Positions 1 through 10,162 are shown, counted from the first letter of the stretch. The stretch: DNA of 41,497 nucleotides from Dehalococcoidia bacterium (GCA_002699555.1 PABN01000036.1:1-41497), one strand, 5' to 3'. The notes: generated from the sequence alone by a model not told the origin. Program-made: numbers and translations.

Positions 1-423
1 GCCTTTTTTGGGATGCTTTTATTTTGTTTGTACTTTGTGGTGAGTAAAAAAGCAAGAACAGAAATCGATTCTGTTCCTTATCAGTTGTGGTTAACTATTT
101 TTGCTTTGATTCCTGTCTCCGTCGCTGCACTAACAATTGGTGAAGGGTTAGCGCCACCTAGTGGCGAGGAATGGTTCCCTGTTTTGATAATTTCCTTGAT
201 TCCAGGAACTGGTCATCTCTTGCAGAATTTTGCACATGGTCATGTTTCACTTGTCTTAATGGGGCTTATAAATCTTCTAGCTGTTGCAGTTGTGCCCCTT
301 TACGCATGGTGGCTACTAGAGGAAAAACCTGGTGTGGTGCAACTATTGGGAATTGTATTAGTGATAGGGACATTAGCGATGGTGGTAAGTCGACCAACTA
401 GGCAATTAACGGGAATCGGATAG
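1..423 (+). CDS. EamA/DMT family transporter, C-terminal part (5' truncated by window edge)
   Basis: Frame is open from base 1; hydrophobic helices; PGTGHLLQNFAHGHVSL motif resembles the C-terminal EamA repeat of the ORF at 39978-40898. Confidence 0.75.
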   Translation, partial: AFFGMLLFCLYFVVSKKARTEIDSVPYQLWLTIFALIPVSVAALTIGEGLAPPSGEEWFPVLIISLIPGTGHLLQNFAHGHVSLVLMGLINLLAVAVVPLYAWWLLEEKPGVVQLLGIVLVIGTLAMVVSRPTRQLTGIG

Positions 424-1302
424 ATGAACAAGGGTCTGATACAAGCCGTAGGCGCATATACAGTCTGGGGCATTTCTCCAGTTTTTTGGAAAGGCCTGTC
501 AGAAATTCCAGCAATGTACTCATTAGCTCACCGCATGTTTTGGACTTTCGTAGTCATGGCGATAGTCCAAACATTAAGACGTTCATGGCCACGGTTTAAA
601 GAACAAAACTCAAGTAATAGATCAAGGGTAATTGTGATCATTTCATCTTTATTGATCGGCACAAACTGGCTTGTTTGGGTTTGGGCAATGAATGTAGATC
701 GAGTAGTCGAAGGGAGTTTAGGTTATTTCATCAATCCTTTAGTAAGTGTTTTCTTAGGAGTTGTTTTCTTAGGTGAGTCACTTCGGCGAAGGCAGTGGTT
801 AGCGGTGTCTTTGGCTGCAATCGGAGTTATATGGTTAACGATTTCAGTTGGTTCATTGCCATGGGTCTCTTTGCTACTTGCAGGCACTTTTGGTCTATAT
901 GGGCTTTCAAAGAAATTAACTGAACAGACTCCAATCAATGGGTTGACATCTGAGATGCTTGTAATGCTTTTGCCAGCATTTGTTTATTTGTTGGTTTGCA
1001 CATTTAATGGCAGTCAAACTCCAGGTGAAACAAACTCTCTCGAAGCAATACTTTTAGTTGCCAGTGGATGTTTTACAGCAGCGCCACTTTTATTATTCGC
1101 AAATGCTGTCAAGGAAGTTCCGTTGAGCGTCATTGGACTATTGCAGTTTTTAGCTCCTACCGCCCAGTTTCTTCTCGGAGTTTTGGTTTATGACGAACCT
1201 TTTGACATGATGCAACTAGTTGGATTTATAATCATTTGGTCAGCTTTGATAATTTTTGTAACTGACAACTTCAACTCGTCAAAGTCGCTGATTAATAGGT
1301 AG
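424..1302 (+). CDS. rarD: EamA family transporter, RarD-type
   Basis: ORF 292 aa beginning MNKGLIQAVGAYTVWGISPVFWKGL, characteristic RarD N-terminus; multiple TM segments. Confidence 0.85.
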   Translation: MNKGLIQAVGAYTVWGISPVFWKGLSEIPAMYSLAHRMFWTFVVMAIVQTLRRSWPRFKEQNSSNRSRVIVIISSLLIGTNWLVWVWAMNVDRVVEGSLGYFINPLVSVFLGVVFLGESLRRRQWLAVSLAAIGVIWLTISVGSLPWVSLLLAGTFGLYGLSKKLTEQTPINGLTSEMLVMLLPAFVYLLVCTFNGSQTPGETNSLEAILLVASGCFTAAPLLLFANAVKEVPLSVIGLLQFLAPTAQFLLGVLVYDEPFDMMQLVGFIIIWSALIIFVTDNFNSSKSLINR

Positions 1303-1304
1303 TC

Positions 1305-1730
1305 CTAATTAAATTTAGCTAATACGTCTTCTACGAATGGACGAATTTCTAATTCAAGTTTACGTTTATTGATGGAACGCGAGGATATTACTTTTGCACC
1401 TTTGGCTTCCAATAAGCTTGCAAATTTTGATGCTGCCTTTCCGGGATTCGCAGCGTGGGTCATAAAAGCGATTACGTTTTTACCCCAAAGAGGAGGAATG
1501 AGGTTAAGTTTTCCAATATCACCGGGACGGTGACCAAAGAGGATTAAACCATCCACCCAAGTCCCAACAAAAATAAGATCAGCATTTGCTAATTCTTTAT
1601 AATCAAGATTTTCAGTTGATCGGACGGTGACCTTATTCCCCAACGAAGTGACTGCTCCTCCGATAAGTTCTGCAGCTTTTTTTGTATTACCAGAACGACT
1701 TTGATGTATTACAACAATGTTCATCTGCAA
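1305..1730 (-). CDS. Flavodoxin family protein
   Basis: N-terminal IVVIHQSRSGNTKKAAELIGGAV, flavodoxin FMN phosphate-binding loop; ~140 aa. Confidence 0.75.
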   Translation of the reverse strand: MQMNIVVIHQSRSGNTKKAAELIGGAVTSLGNKVTVRSTENLDYKELANADLIFVGTWVDGLILFGHRPGDIGKLNLIPPLWGKNVIAFMTHAANPGKAASKFASLLEAKGAKVISSRSINKRKLELEIRPFVEDVLAKFN

Positions 1731-1824
1731 AACCTCTTATATCCATCTATGGTGGGAAGCATTAGTTGAAACCAATGCAGTAGAAAGTGTATCAACTAGG
1801 TATAGCCGGCGAGTGAGGATTTAA

Positions 1825-2559
1825 ATGGGCAAATTAGAAAAAAAAGTTGCACTGATAACTGGAGCAGGTTCAGGTATAGGTAAAGCTACAGCTGAAAGGT
1901 TTGCTGATGAAGGGGCTCAGGTTGTGGTCCAAGACTTTAACGAAGCGTCTGCGGAAGAAGTTTCAGCAAGTCTTGCAGGTGCTGGGCATTTTGCGATGGG
2001 TGGCGATGTCTCCAATGAGGAGGATATGAAAAGAGTATTTTCAGAGATTGAAGAGAGATTTCAAAGGCTCGATGTTTTGGTAAACAACGCTGGCGTTTCA
2101 GGTGGGCCTGATGGTTTGGGCAGCATTACGCACGACTCCTTCATGAGGATGCTTGAGGTTCATATGGGTGGAACCTTCATTTGCACACAAGCGGCCATGC
2201 CATTGATGAGTGCTGGGAGTTCCATAGTTAATCTTTCCAGTATTGCTGGTTTAGCAGGATGGGGACCGGTGCATTATGCGTCGGCAAAAGGGGCAATTTT
2301 AGGTTTTACCCGAGCTTCGTCGCGTGAACTAGGAGGATTGGGGATTCGTATAAATGCAGTGGCACCGGGAGTGGTTGAAACACCTATGACTGAAGACTTA
2401 GACGAGGCATTGCTGGCCCCCTTAATAATGATGAGCCCTCTTGGTCGCATGGGTCAAGCTGAAGAGATCGCTTCAACAATTTTATATTTATCCTGTGATG
2501 ACAGCTCTTTTATTACAGGTCAGTGGATTTCACCAAATGGCGGTTTAATAACTATCTAG
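1825..2559 (+). CDS. SDR family NAD(P)-dependent oxidoreductase
   Basis: TGAGSGIGKATA glycine motif, NNAGVSG, Ser...YASAKG catalytic motif. Confidence 0.9.
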   Translation: MGKLEKKVALITGAGSGIGKATAERFADEGAQVVVQDFNEASAEEVSASLAGAGHFAMGGDVSNEEDMKRVFSEIEERFQRLDVLVNNAGVSGGPDGLGSITHDSFMRMLEVHMGGTFICTQAAMPLMSAGSSIVNLSSIAGLAGWGPVHYASAKGAILGFTRASSRELGGLGIRINAVAPGVVETPMTEDLDEALLAPLIMMSPLGRMGQAEEIASTILYLSCDDSSFITGQWISPNGGLITI

Positions 2560-2604
2560 AAATTATTCGTGGTCAAAAAGATTTAAAACGTGTCAGATGT
2601 TTTC

Positions 2605-3426
2605 TTAGTTGAAGAAGTCGTTAAGAGATTTGTCAACTAATTCTGATTCACTAGGTTCAGTCGCTTCAAGTGAATTGATCCAAGTCAAACTTGCGTAGTC
2701 ATTCATAACAGCGCCAACATCGGTTTCGACCGGTTGAATCTCAGCATCTCCCCAAGACATTTGAACTCTGTATGAGTTTTCGTGTCCCGGTTTAGGTTCC
2801 AATTTAGCTTCTGTCATTGAACGAGTTGAACGTTTTGCTACCTCTGTATAGCGCCAACCTTTTAGCTCAGTCAATTGTTTATTCGGGACGTTGATATTTA
2901 ACACCGATGGTTTTTTTGGAGGTTGGGAAATAATCGAACTGACAGCTATTTTCGCCACTTCGGCAGCAGTCTCCCAAATCTGATTTTTAAGAACCTCTTC
3001 GATTCCTTGACCTTCAATTCCCCAACCAGTAACTGCTTGGCTTACAGCGACACCTGTTATTCCAGCATTTCTAGCAGTAAAAGCGGCACCGAGTGTTCCA
3101 GAGTGATAAACGGAATTTCCAACGTTGCTACCAGGGTTAATACCAGAAACGACGAGATCAAAGGAGTCTTCTAAAACCCCTCGTGTTGCATACATGACAC
3201 AAAGAGCAGGCGGCCCACTAATAGCCCAAGATTTTTCGATTTTGTCAATAGTTACCTGATGAACTTCTGGTCTGGAAATATGAAGTGCACCTATCGCTGC
3301 TCCAGCACCTGAATACTCTTGATCAGGGGCGGCAATCGTTACCTCTCCAAGATCGAGCATGGAACGAGCTAAGACGTGAAGTCCTACTGAATCGATTCCA
3401 TCATCATTAGTAACCAGTATTTTCAC
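2605..3426 (-). CDS. surE: 5'/3'-nucleotidase SurE
   Basis: KILVTNDDGIDSVGLHVLA and SGINPGSNVGNSVYHSGTLGAA are SurE signatures; GTG at 3426 gives the canonical start, the ORF track extends to 3477. Confidence 0.9.
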   Translation of the reverse strand: MKILVTNDDGIDSVGLHVLARSMLDLGEVTIAAPDQEYSGAGAAIGALHISRPEVHQVTIDKIEKSWAISGPPALCVMYATRGVLEDSFDLVVSGINPGSNVGNSVYHSGTLGAAFTARNAGITGVAVSQAVTGWGIEGQGIEEVLKNQIWETAAEVAKIAVSSIISQPPKKPSVLNINVPNKQLTELKGWRYTEVAKRSTRSMTEAKLEPKPGHENSYRVQMSWGDAEIQPVETDVGAVMNDYASLTWINSLEATEPSESELVDKSLNDFFN

Positions 3427-3492
3427 ACTCAAGACCGTATCTACATCATTGGTAGTTGAGGTTAAAAGTCGAACCAAAAGAGATCAATTGTT

Positions 3493-5400
3493 TTAGTCGT
3501 CAATCTTTTCCTGATCCCTTACTTTTTCTTCAAGCGACTCCCACAAGCGCATAAGTTCAGAAGCATTATCCTTAGCAGTCTCATATTCCTCTACTAGAGA
3601 TTCAGCTTCTTCTGGATTTTTGAAGAGATCAGGGTCATTAAGTTTCTCTTTTGCTGTAAGCAGAGAGGCCTCTGCTTTTTCCCATTTTTTCTCTACTCTT
3701 GTGAGTTCACGCCTTAACTCACGAATCCCTCCATCAGTTTTCTTTGAGTGTTTCTTATCTGTTTTGATTTTTTTAATAGGGGTATTTGGTTTTGTCTCAT
3801 TAAATGACGGGTTAATTATGCGATCAGGCACACCAGTATGCAATGTGGCTTTTGATTCGCGTACTTCGAGTAGATCATCAGCTACAGACCTTATGAGATG
3901 TCGATCGTGCGTAATAAGTATCACAGTTCCTGGATAAGCGCTTATGGCTTCTTCAAGTACATCACAACTAGGTAAGTCAAGATGGTTAGTTGGTTCATCA
4001 AGAATGAGCAGATTTACAGGTACGCAAAGAGCTTTAGCGAGAGCTAAACGTGTTTGCTCTCCACCTGACAGGTCTGAAATAAGTGAGTCAACTGAATCAC
4101 CTCTAAAACCAAAAGATGCAAGATATGTACGGAGATTTCTAGCGTGTTCTTCGGCTTGAGGAACAGTTCGTAGTTCCTCCAAGACAGTTTTTTTAGGATC
4201 GAGTATTTCTGCTTGCAACTGATCAAACCATGACATGTCAACATTTTTTCCACGAAAAATATTTCCATGGGTTTGTTTAAGCTCTCCAGTGATCAGCTTG
4301 ACAAGAGTAGTTTTACCAGCGCCATTAGGGCCGATTACAGCTATATTTCTACCTCTTTCAATGGTGAATGAAAGATCCTCTAAGATCATCTGATTTTCAT
4401 AACCTGCTTGGACTTCTTCGAATTCAACAACAATTCGAGAGGACCGCCGTGGTTCTGGGAAATTGAATTTGGTTCTAGCGGTTTCTTCGTTTTCGATTTC
4501 TATTTTCTCAAGTTTTTCTAAAGCTTTCACTCGGCTTTGCACTTGTTTTGCTTTTGAAGCTTTATACCGAAAGCGTTCAATAAATTTTTCTGTACCAGCT
4601 ACTTCTTTAGCCTGTTGGGCGGCCAAAGTTTTTTGATATTCGATACGTTCTTCTCTGGCTATTACGAATTCTCCGAAACTTCCGGTGTACTCAGTGGCCC
4701 GACCTGCTGATATTTCAATAACTCGATTTGCTATCCCATCTATAAAGTCACGATCATGACTTACGAACAGTAAACCGTTATTCCATTTACCTAAATAAGT
4801 TTCTAACCATGTAACACTGTCAACGTCCAAATGGTTGGTTGGTTCATCAAGAATTAAAAGATCCGGTTTTGACAATAAGAGTCGGGCCAGTGCAACTCTC
4901 ATCTGCCAACCCCCAGAAAGCTCGCCTATATCACGACTATGGTCATGAGTTTTAAAACCCAGCCCGGATAGAAGACGGTGTGCTTCAGCTTCGATAGAGT
5001 AGCCACCAATTTGCTCAAATCTTGATTGTGCTTCTCCGAATTCGGAAATAAGTTCTGATTTGTTCTCAACGCTTGCTTTTTCGAGTTCTGAGCTCAATCT
5101 TTTTAACTGGGTTGCCAATTGGTTAGTGTCTGCTGAACCTGAGAGAACTTCTTCTAAAACATTTTTACCTTTGCTCGCTTTAAGTTCCTGAGGAAGGTAA
5201 CCAATTTTCATTTCTTGTTGCTTATGGATCTCTCCTGCATCAGTTTCTTGAAGGCCAGCAAGTATCTCCAATAAGGTCGTTTTTCCAGTTCCATTACTAC
5301 CAATAAGTGCAATGCGCCGGCCAGGTCCAAGCTGAAGAGAAACGTTTGTGAAGAGAGTTCTAGGTCCAAAAGATTTAGTTAATCCAGAAGCGGTCAGCAC
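3493..5400 (-). CDS. ABC-F family ATP-binding protein (two ABC domains, coiled-coil C-terminus)
   Basis: Two Walker A (GSNGTGKTT, GPNGAGKTT), two signature motifs (LSGGWQMRVALARLLL, LSGGEQTRLALAKAL), two LILDEPTNHLD Walker B, no TM helices. Confidence 0.92.
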   Translation of the reverse strand: MLTASGLTKSFGPRTLFTNVSLQLGPGRRIALIGSNGTGKTTLLEILAGLQETDAGEIHKQQEMKIGYLPQELKASKGKNVLEEVLSGSADTNQLATQLKRLSSELEKASVENKSELISEFGEAQSRFEQIGGYSIEAEAHRLLSGLGFKTHDHSRDIGELSGGWQMRVALARLLLSKPDLLILDEPTNHLDVDSVTWLETYLGKWNNGLLFVSHDRDFIDGIANRVIEISAGRATEYTGSFGEFVIAREERIEYQKTLAAQQAKEVAGTEKFIERFRYKASKAKQVQSRVKALEKLEKIEIENEETARTKFNFPEPRRSSRIVVEFEEVQAGYENQMILEDLSFTIERGRNIAVIGPNGAGKTTLVKLITGELKQTHGNIFRGKNVDMSWFDQLQAEILDPKKTVLEELRTVPQAEEHARNLRTYLASFGFRGDSVDSLISDLSGGEQTRLALAKALCVPVNLLILDEPTNHLDLPSCDVLEEAISAYPGTVILITHDRHLIRSVADDLLEVRESKATLHTGVPDRIINPSFNETKPNTPIKKIKTDKKHSKKTDGGIRELRRELTRVEKKWEKAEASLLTAKEKLNDPDLFKNPEEAESLVEEYETAKDNASELMRLWESLEEKVRDQEKIDD

Positions 5401-5445
5401 ATGAGTGAGACTACATCCTAGAAAGCAATAGAAGTAGCAGGAGAG

Positions 5446-6396
5446 CTAATTAGCGGCGGAATTCCATCTGAGAACCGCGGCAGCTGAGGTCATCCCTGCT
5501 CCAAATCCGACTAGAAGTAGCAAGTCATCTTGTTCAACTCGACCAGAGTCGACTGAATCTATGAGAGCCAACGGAATAGAAGCTGCAGATGTATTTCCAG
5601 TTTTGTCCATTACTAATGCCGCTTTTTCTTTTGCAATACCTAGACGCTTCATCGCAGTGTCGATAATACGGACATTTGCTTGATGAGGAATAACAAGTGA
5701 AATCTGATCACTTGTTACTCCAGCTTTCTCCATAGCTGTATTAGCAGCATTTTCCATAGCTATAACAGCGCGTCGAAAAACTTCTTGTCCGTGCATAATA
5801 ATTTTTCCGCCATGTTCGCAGTAGAGAAGGTCAGCGGCAGAACCATCAGCCATAAGGTCCCATCCTAGAAAACATGGCTGGTCCGAAGTTCTTTCGATCA
5901 CAACTGCTCCTGCTCCGTCACCGAAAAGAACACAAGTTGTTCTATCTTCCCAGTCTGTGAATGTACTAAGAGAGTCACTTCCAATAAGTAGAATTTTTTG
6001 CATTCCGCTATCAGCAAATTGCATTGCAGTAACGAGCCCGTAAACAAAACCAGAGCATGCAGCGTTTAGATCGAAAGCACCGCATGATAGACCTAGATTA
6101 TTTTGCACAATCGAAGATGTGGCGGGTACTACCTTGTCGGCCGTTGTGGTTGCAAGTATGAATAGATCTATTTCCTCCGGTTTGACTCCAGCTTTTTCTA
6201 ACGCCGCTTTACCTGCATTAGTAGACATTTCACTTACTTTTCCATCTATATGTCGGGTTGAAATTCCACTTCTTTCTCTGATCCACTCATCTGAAGTATC
6301 AACCATTTTTGACAGTTCATCATTTGTAAGGATTCTTTCAGGAAGATCTATACCCCAACCTGTAATTCTTCCAAATGCCATTACTGAACCTTTCAA
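5446..6396 (-). CDS. fabH: Beta-ketoacyl-ACP synthase III
   Basis: DLNAACSGFVYGL (Cys), IPHQANVRIID (His), KTGNTSAASIPLAL (Asn) catalytic triad motifs. Confidence 0.93.
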   Translation of the reverse strand: MKGSVMAFGRITGWGIDLPERILTNDELSKMVDTSDEWIRERSGISTRHIDGKVSEMSTNAGKAALEKAGVKPEEIDLFILATTTADKVVPATSSIVQNNLGLSCGAFDLNAACSGFVYGLVTAMQFADSGMQKILLIGSDSLSTFTDWEDRTTCVLFGDGAGAVVIERTSDQPCFLGWDLMADGSAADLLYCEHGGKIIMHGQEVFRRAVIAMENAANTAMEKAGVTSDQISLVIPHQANVRIIDTAMKRLGIAKEKAALVMDKTGNTSAASIPLALIDSVDSGRVEQDDLLLLVGFGAGMTSAAAVLRWNSAAN

Positions 6397-6484
6397 TAAA
6401 ATTTCTAGATGACTTCTAACAAAGGTAGCGCTTAAAACCCTAAAGATGTGTTTCTCTCTTTTTTGCGACTAAGGTCAGGCAGTT

Positions 6485-7222
6485 ATGAACGACCATGAAA
6501 TAGCAGGTCTTTTAGCTCGAGAAGCTGGAGAGTTGCTTTTAGAGCTCCGAGAAAAAGGCTTTAATGAAGGAGTTTCGGGATATCAACTGCAGATAATGGC
6601 AGACCGTGAAGCACACCTTCATATCAGTAAACGTCTTAGCGAGTTATGTCCAGAAGATTTTTTGCTGTCAGAAGAAGGGCGAGATGATAAAGCGCGTTTA
6701 GAAGCTGAAAGAGTATGGATTGTCGACCCTCTTGATGGGACACAAGATTTCGGACGTGTAGGAAGCATTGAATGGGCGGTACATATTGCTTTAGTCTCAG
6801 GAGGTCAACCTTTGGCTGGAGCAGTTAATTTGCCGGCTATAGGAACTCTTTACGGAACTCTTCAAACTCCGACAAAGCAAGACACTGCAAATGATCCTCC
6901 TGTGGTAATAACTAGTCGTTCCCAGTGGGGAGATGCTGAGGCAGTTGCAGCATCTATAGGGGGAGTGGTTCGTTCAGTTGGTTCAGCGGGAGTCAAGGCT
7001 ATGGCTGTTGTAGGTGGAACTGCCGATATCTATGTGCACCCTTCAGGCTTATACGAATGGGATGCATGCGCTCCAGCTGCGGTGGCTGCATCTGCTGGAC
7101 TGGATGTTAGAGGAGTAGATGGTTCTGTCTTAACATATAACAAAGAACGACCAGTCGTTCCCGGACTTTTAATAAGTAAACCGGAGTTCACTTCTGCGGC
7201 TTTGGATGCATTGCATTACTAA
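6485..7222 (+). CDS. Inositol monophosphatase family / 3'(2'),5'-bisphosphate nucleotidase (CysQ-like)
   Basis: LLSEEGRDD...VWIVDPLDGTQDF metal-binding motif; YEWDACAPAAV C-terminal IMPase motif. Confidence 0.82.
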   Translation: MNDHEIAGLLAREAGELLLELREKGFNEGVSGYQLQIMADREAHLHISKRLSELCPEDFLLSEEGRDDKARLEAERVWIVDPLDGTQDFGRVGSIEWAVHIALVSGGQPLAGAVNLPAIGTLYGTLQTPTKQDTANDPPVVITSRSQWGDAEAVAASIGGVVRSVGSAGVKAMAVVGGTADIYVHPSGLYEWDACAPAAVAASAGLDVRGVDGSVLTYNKERPVVPGLLISKPEFTSAALDALHY

Positions 7223-7259
7223 AAAACTTTAAGAAAGTTATTTTTCACGCTAATCTGGT

Positions 7260-7347
7260 GGTTCCTACGAAAAGAAGACGGTTGGAATCCGTCACTGTCC
7301 CGCAACTGTGTTCCTCATTGAGGTAAGTCAGACCTAAGAGTAGGAAT
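7260..7347 (+). ncRNA. Cobalamin riboswitch aptamer
   Basis: Conserved core GGAATCCGTCACTGTCCCGCAACTGTG followed by GGTAAGTCAGACC; closing stem GTTCCTAC...GTAGGAAT; directly upstream of btuFCD. Confidence 0.92.
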
Positions 7348-7377
7348 TTAACAATACAAATAACCATGAGTTCCCGA

Positions 7378-7434
7378 GGAGGAGCGGTTAGGGAAAGATT
7401 TTTTCTTCTTCCGCCGTACTTTAAGGGAGGAGGA
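7378..7434 (+). promoter_or_regulatory. Predicted riboswitch expression platform (SD sequestration)
   Basis: TTCTTCTTCC (7403-7412) can pair over 10 bp (G-U allowed) with the SD GGGAGGAGGA (7425-7434), or over 7 bp with upstream GGAGGAG (7378-7384). Confidence 0.5.
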
Positions 7435-7436
7435 AA

Positions 7437-8318
7437 ATGAAGTTAAGAAACTATTTATTACCACTTTTACTGGCTCTTATTTCTGTGAGTCTTTCTTGTA
7501 GTTCTGTTAGCCCCACTGGACAAGTCCCTATTTCGGGTGGATCTTCTCCCGTCGAAACAGCGGAGAGAATCATTTCGCTTTCCCCTACAGCTACTGAAAT
7601 ACTTTTCGCATTAGAAGCTAATAATCAAGTTGTTGCTGTCGATGATCAGTCAAATTATCCTGAGATAGCGCCTATCACCTCTCTTTCTGGTTATACACCG
7701 AACATCGAGTCTATTGCTGAATATCAACCTGACTTGGTGGTTGCATCTTATGACCCAGGTGACTTGGTATCTGGTCTCGAAGCATTAGGAGTTGAGACTT
7801 TACTTCAACCCGCAGCTTCATCGATGGAAGATACATATGCACAAATAAATGAGTTAGGTGTTTTGACTGGACGTGAGTCTGAAGCAAGCGAATTAGTTGA
7901 AAGTATAAAATCAGATCTAAAAGAAATAGCTTCCAAAAAAGTAGGGGAAGGACTTTCTTATTACCATGAGATTGATAACACTTTCTATTCACCAACTTCG
8001 AAGACATTTCTAGGCAGACTTTATTCACTTCTTGGTTTGTCAAATATTGCTGACCCTGCAATCGAAGGTGGATTCGGATGGCCTCAGTTGTCTGCGGAGT
8101 TCATAATTGATGCAGACCCCGATCTGATCTTTTTAGGTGACGCTGATTGGGGTGAATCTGCTGAAACTGTTGCAGCTAGACCAGGATGGGGATCCCTGAC
8201 TGCTGTTGAGAAAGGCCGAGTGATTCCTGTTGATACAGATACTTCTGGACGTTGGGGGCCACGAGTGGTCGATTTTCTGCAATCTGTTCGTTCTGCAATC
8301 GAAAAAATCTTAGGTTAG
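7437..8318 (+). CDS. btuF: Cobalamin ABC transporter substrate-binding lipoprotein (BtuF-like)
   Basis: Signal peptide and lipobox (SVSLSCSS); RIISLSPTATEILFALEANNQVVAVDDQSNYP periplasmic-binding fold; under B12 riboswitch. Confidence 0.88.
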   Translation: MKLRNYLLPLLLALISVSLSCSSVSPTGQVPISGGSSPVETAERIISLSPTATEILFALEANNQVVAVDDQSNYPEIAPITSLSGYTPNIESIAEYQPDLVVASYDPGDLVSGLEALGVETLLQPAASSMEDTYAQINELGVLTGRESEASELVESIKSDLKEIASKKVGEGLSYYHEIDNTFYSPTSKTFLGRLYSLLGLSNIADPAIEGGFGWPQLSAEFIIDADPDLIFLGDADWGESAETVAARPGWGSLTAVEKGRVIPVDTDTSGRWGPRVVDFLQSVRSAIEKILG

Positions 8319-8327
8319 TGAACTAAG

Positions 8328-9395
8328 TTGTCGACTCCTGCCAATGAAAACGATTGTGCAGTAAAACCTGTTTCTCTAAAAAAGTCACAATTGTGTCTAG
8401 CTGTGTTGGCAGTATTGATTACAGCTTTTGCTGGTTTAGTCTTTGGTCCTGCAGAACTTGGTATAAAGGAAGTTATTCAAGAACTCTTGAATAAGTTACC
8501 CCTAATTAATTTTGATTCAGGACTAAGTTCAAGACAACAAGCAATCTTGTTTGAGATTCGTCTCCCTAGAGTAGTTTTGGGTCTTCTAGTCGGCTCGATG
8601 CTCGCAACAGCAGGTGGCGCTTATCAAGGGGTTTTCCGTAATCCGCTGGCAGATCCATACCTTCTAGGTGTAGCCGCCGGTGCGGGATTTGGAGCCACAC
8701 TCGCAATAGTTTCAGGTATAGGCGATGGTTTAGGCTTTTTAGATCCAGTCCCATTAGCTGCATTCGCAGGAGCTCTGGTCGCAGTAGCTTTAACATACAC
8801 AGTAGGTAGTGGTCGCGGCAGCTTGGATCAAGTGACTAGCCTTGTTCTAGCCGGAGTTGCAGTAGCTAGCTTTTTTACGGCGGTTCAAACGTTTATTCAG
8901 CAAAGAGAGTCAGAAACAATACGTCAGGTTTATTTCTTTGTTTTAGGTCAACTCAGAACAGCTGGTTGGGATGAAGTAACTCTGTTAGCTCCCTACACTC
9001 TTATTTGCATTACGGTGATTTTTTTAGCCCGAAGACGCTTGGATGCATTAACTGTAGGTGATGAAGAAGCTGGCTCTTTGGGTCTGGATGTTAGGCGGAT
9101 GCGTTTAATCATGGTAATTGCTGCTTCACTCGGAACAGCTGCTTCAGTCGCAGTGAGTGGACTTATCGGATTCGTCGGAGTAATTGTTCCACATACTGTT
9201 CGTTTGATTTTCGGAAGTAGTTATAAGGTGATTATTCCTTTAACAATCTTTTTCGGTGGAGCATTTTTGGTGATTGCCGATTTAGTTGCGCGGTTAGTTC
9301 TTCAACCTGCTGAAATACCTATCGGAGTTGTTACAGCTTTCCTTGGTGCGCCCTTTTTTGTCGTAGTCCTCAGAACAGCTTGGAGGACCTCATGA
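8328..9395 (+). CDS. btuC: FecCD/BtuC family ABC permease
   Basis: EIRLPRVVLGLLVGSMLATAGGAYQGVFRNPLADPYLLGVAAGAGFGA is the FecCD signature; GLIGFVGVIVPHTVR; TTG start. Confidence 0.9.
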   Translation: MSTPANENDCAVKPVSLKKSQLCLAVLAVLITAFAGLVFGPAELGIKEVIQELLNKLPLINFDSGLSSRQQAILFEIRLPRVVLGLLVGSMLATAGGAYQGVFRNPLADPYLLGVAAGAGFGATLAIVSGIGDGLGFLDPVPLAAFAGALVAVALTYTVGSGRGSLDQVTSLVLAGVAVASFFTAVQTFIQQRESETIRQVYFFVLGQLRTAGWDEVTLLAPYTLICITVIFLARRRLDALTVGDEEAGSLGLDVRRMRLIMVIAASLGTAASVAVSGLIGFVGVIVPHTVRLIFGSSYKVIIPLTIFFGGAFLVIADLVARLVLQPAEIPIGVVTAFLGAPFFVVVLRTAWRTS

Positions 9396-10162
9396 AGGCG
9401 ATTGACTGCAGAAATGTTTCTGTAACTCTTGGAGGGCATGAAATCTTGAAAGGGATTGATCTTGAAGTAGAGGTTGGTGGTTGGACAACTATTGTTGGTC
9501 CAAATGGTGCTGGTAAAAGCACTTTGATAAGGGCTGCTGGCGGAATTGTCGAATTTTCAGGCGATATAAAGATCATTGATAAAAACGTCGAATATTTGAA
9601 ACATAGAGAATTAGCAAAATTCGTTGCTGTCGTGTCGCAAAAGCCGACAATTCCTTTGGGTATGAGAGTTTTGGATTATGTGCTTTTAGGGAGGATTTCC
9701 CATCTAGGTTTTTTTGAACCTGAAGGCGAAAGCGATATAGAAACTGCACTTTTAGCACTTAAATCATTAGATGCCTCACACATATCAGACAGATTCGTAG
9801 GCACCCTGTCAGGTGGAGAAAAACAGCGTGTTGTAGTTGCGCGAGCACTAGCCCAGACTTCCCCTGTTCTTTTATTGGATGAACCTACAACAGCATTAGA
9901 CATGGGACATCAGCAAGAAACCTTAGAACTTATAAATCAACTTAGATTAGAAAGAAATTTGACTGTTCTTTCCACTATGCATGATCTAACTCTTGCCGGT
10001 AGATACAGCGAACATCTTGCGATGCTTGTAGAAGGAAAAATTGTCGCAGAAGGTTCCGCAGAAGAAGTACTTACAGAAGTGCTAGTTTCTTCGCATTACG
10101 GTGCTCGAGTAAAAGTAATCGATGACAAAGATGGACCAATAGTAGTTCCTTTACCTAAATGA
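9392..10162 (+). CDS. btuD: BtuD-like ABC ATPase
   Basis: GPNGAGKST, LSGGEKQRVVVARALAQ, LLLDEPTTALD; overlaps btuC; ATG at 9392 is a likelier start than TTG at 9380. Confidence 0.88.
   Translation: MKAIDCRNVSVTLGGHEILKGIDLEVEVGGWTTIVGPNGAGKSTLIRAAGGIVEFSGDIKIIDKNVEYLKHRELAKFVAVVSQKPTIPLGMRVLDYVLLGRISHLGFFEPEGESDIETALLALKSLDASHISDRFVGTLSGGEKQRVVVARALAQTSPVLLLDEPTTALDMGHQQETLELINQLRLERNLTVLSTMHDLTLAGRYSEHLAMLVEGKIVAEGSAEEVLTEVLVSSHYGARVKVIDDKDGPIVVPLPK

Noticed and set aside
7711-8061. 116-aa minus-strand ORF within btuF
   Set aside because: Antisense to btuF, which has lipobox, riboswitch and operon support.
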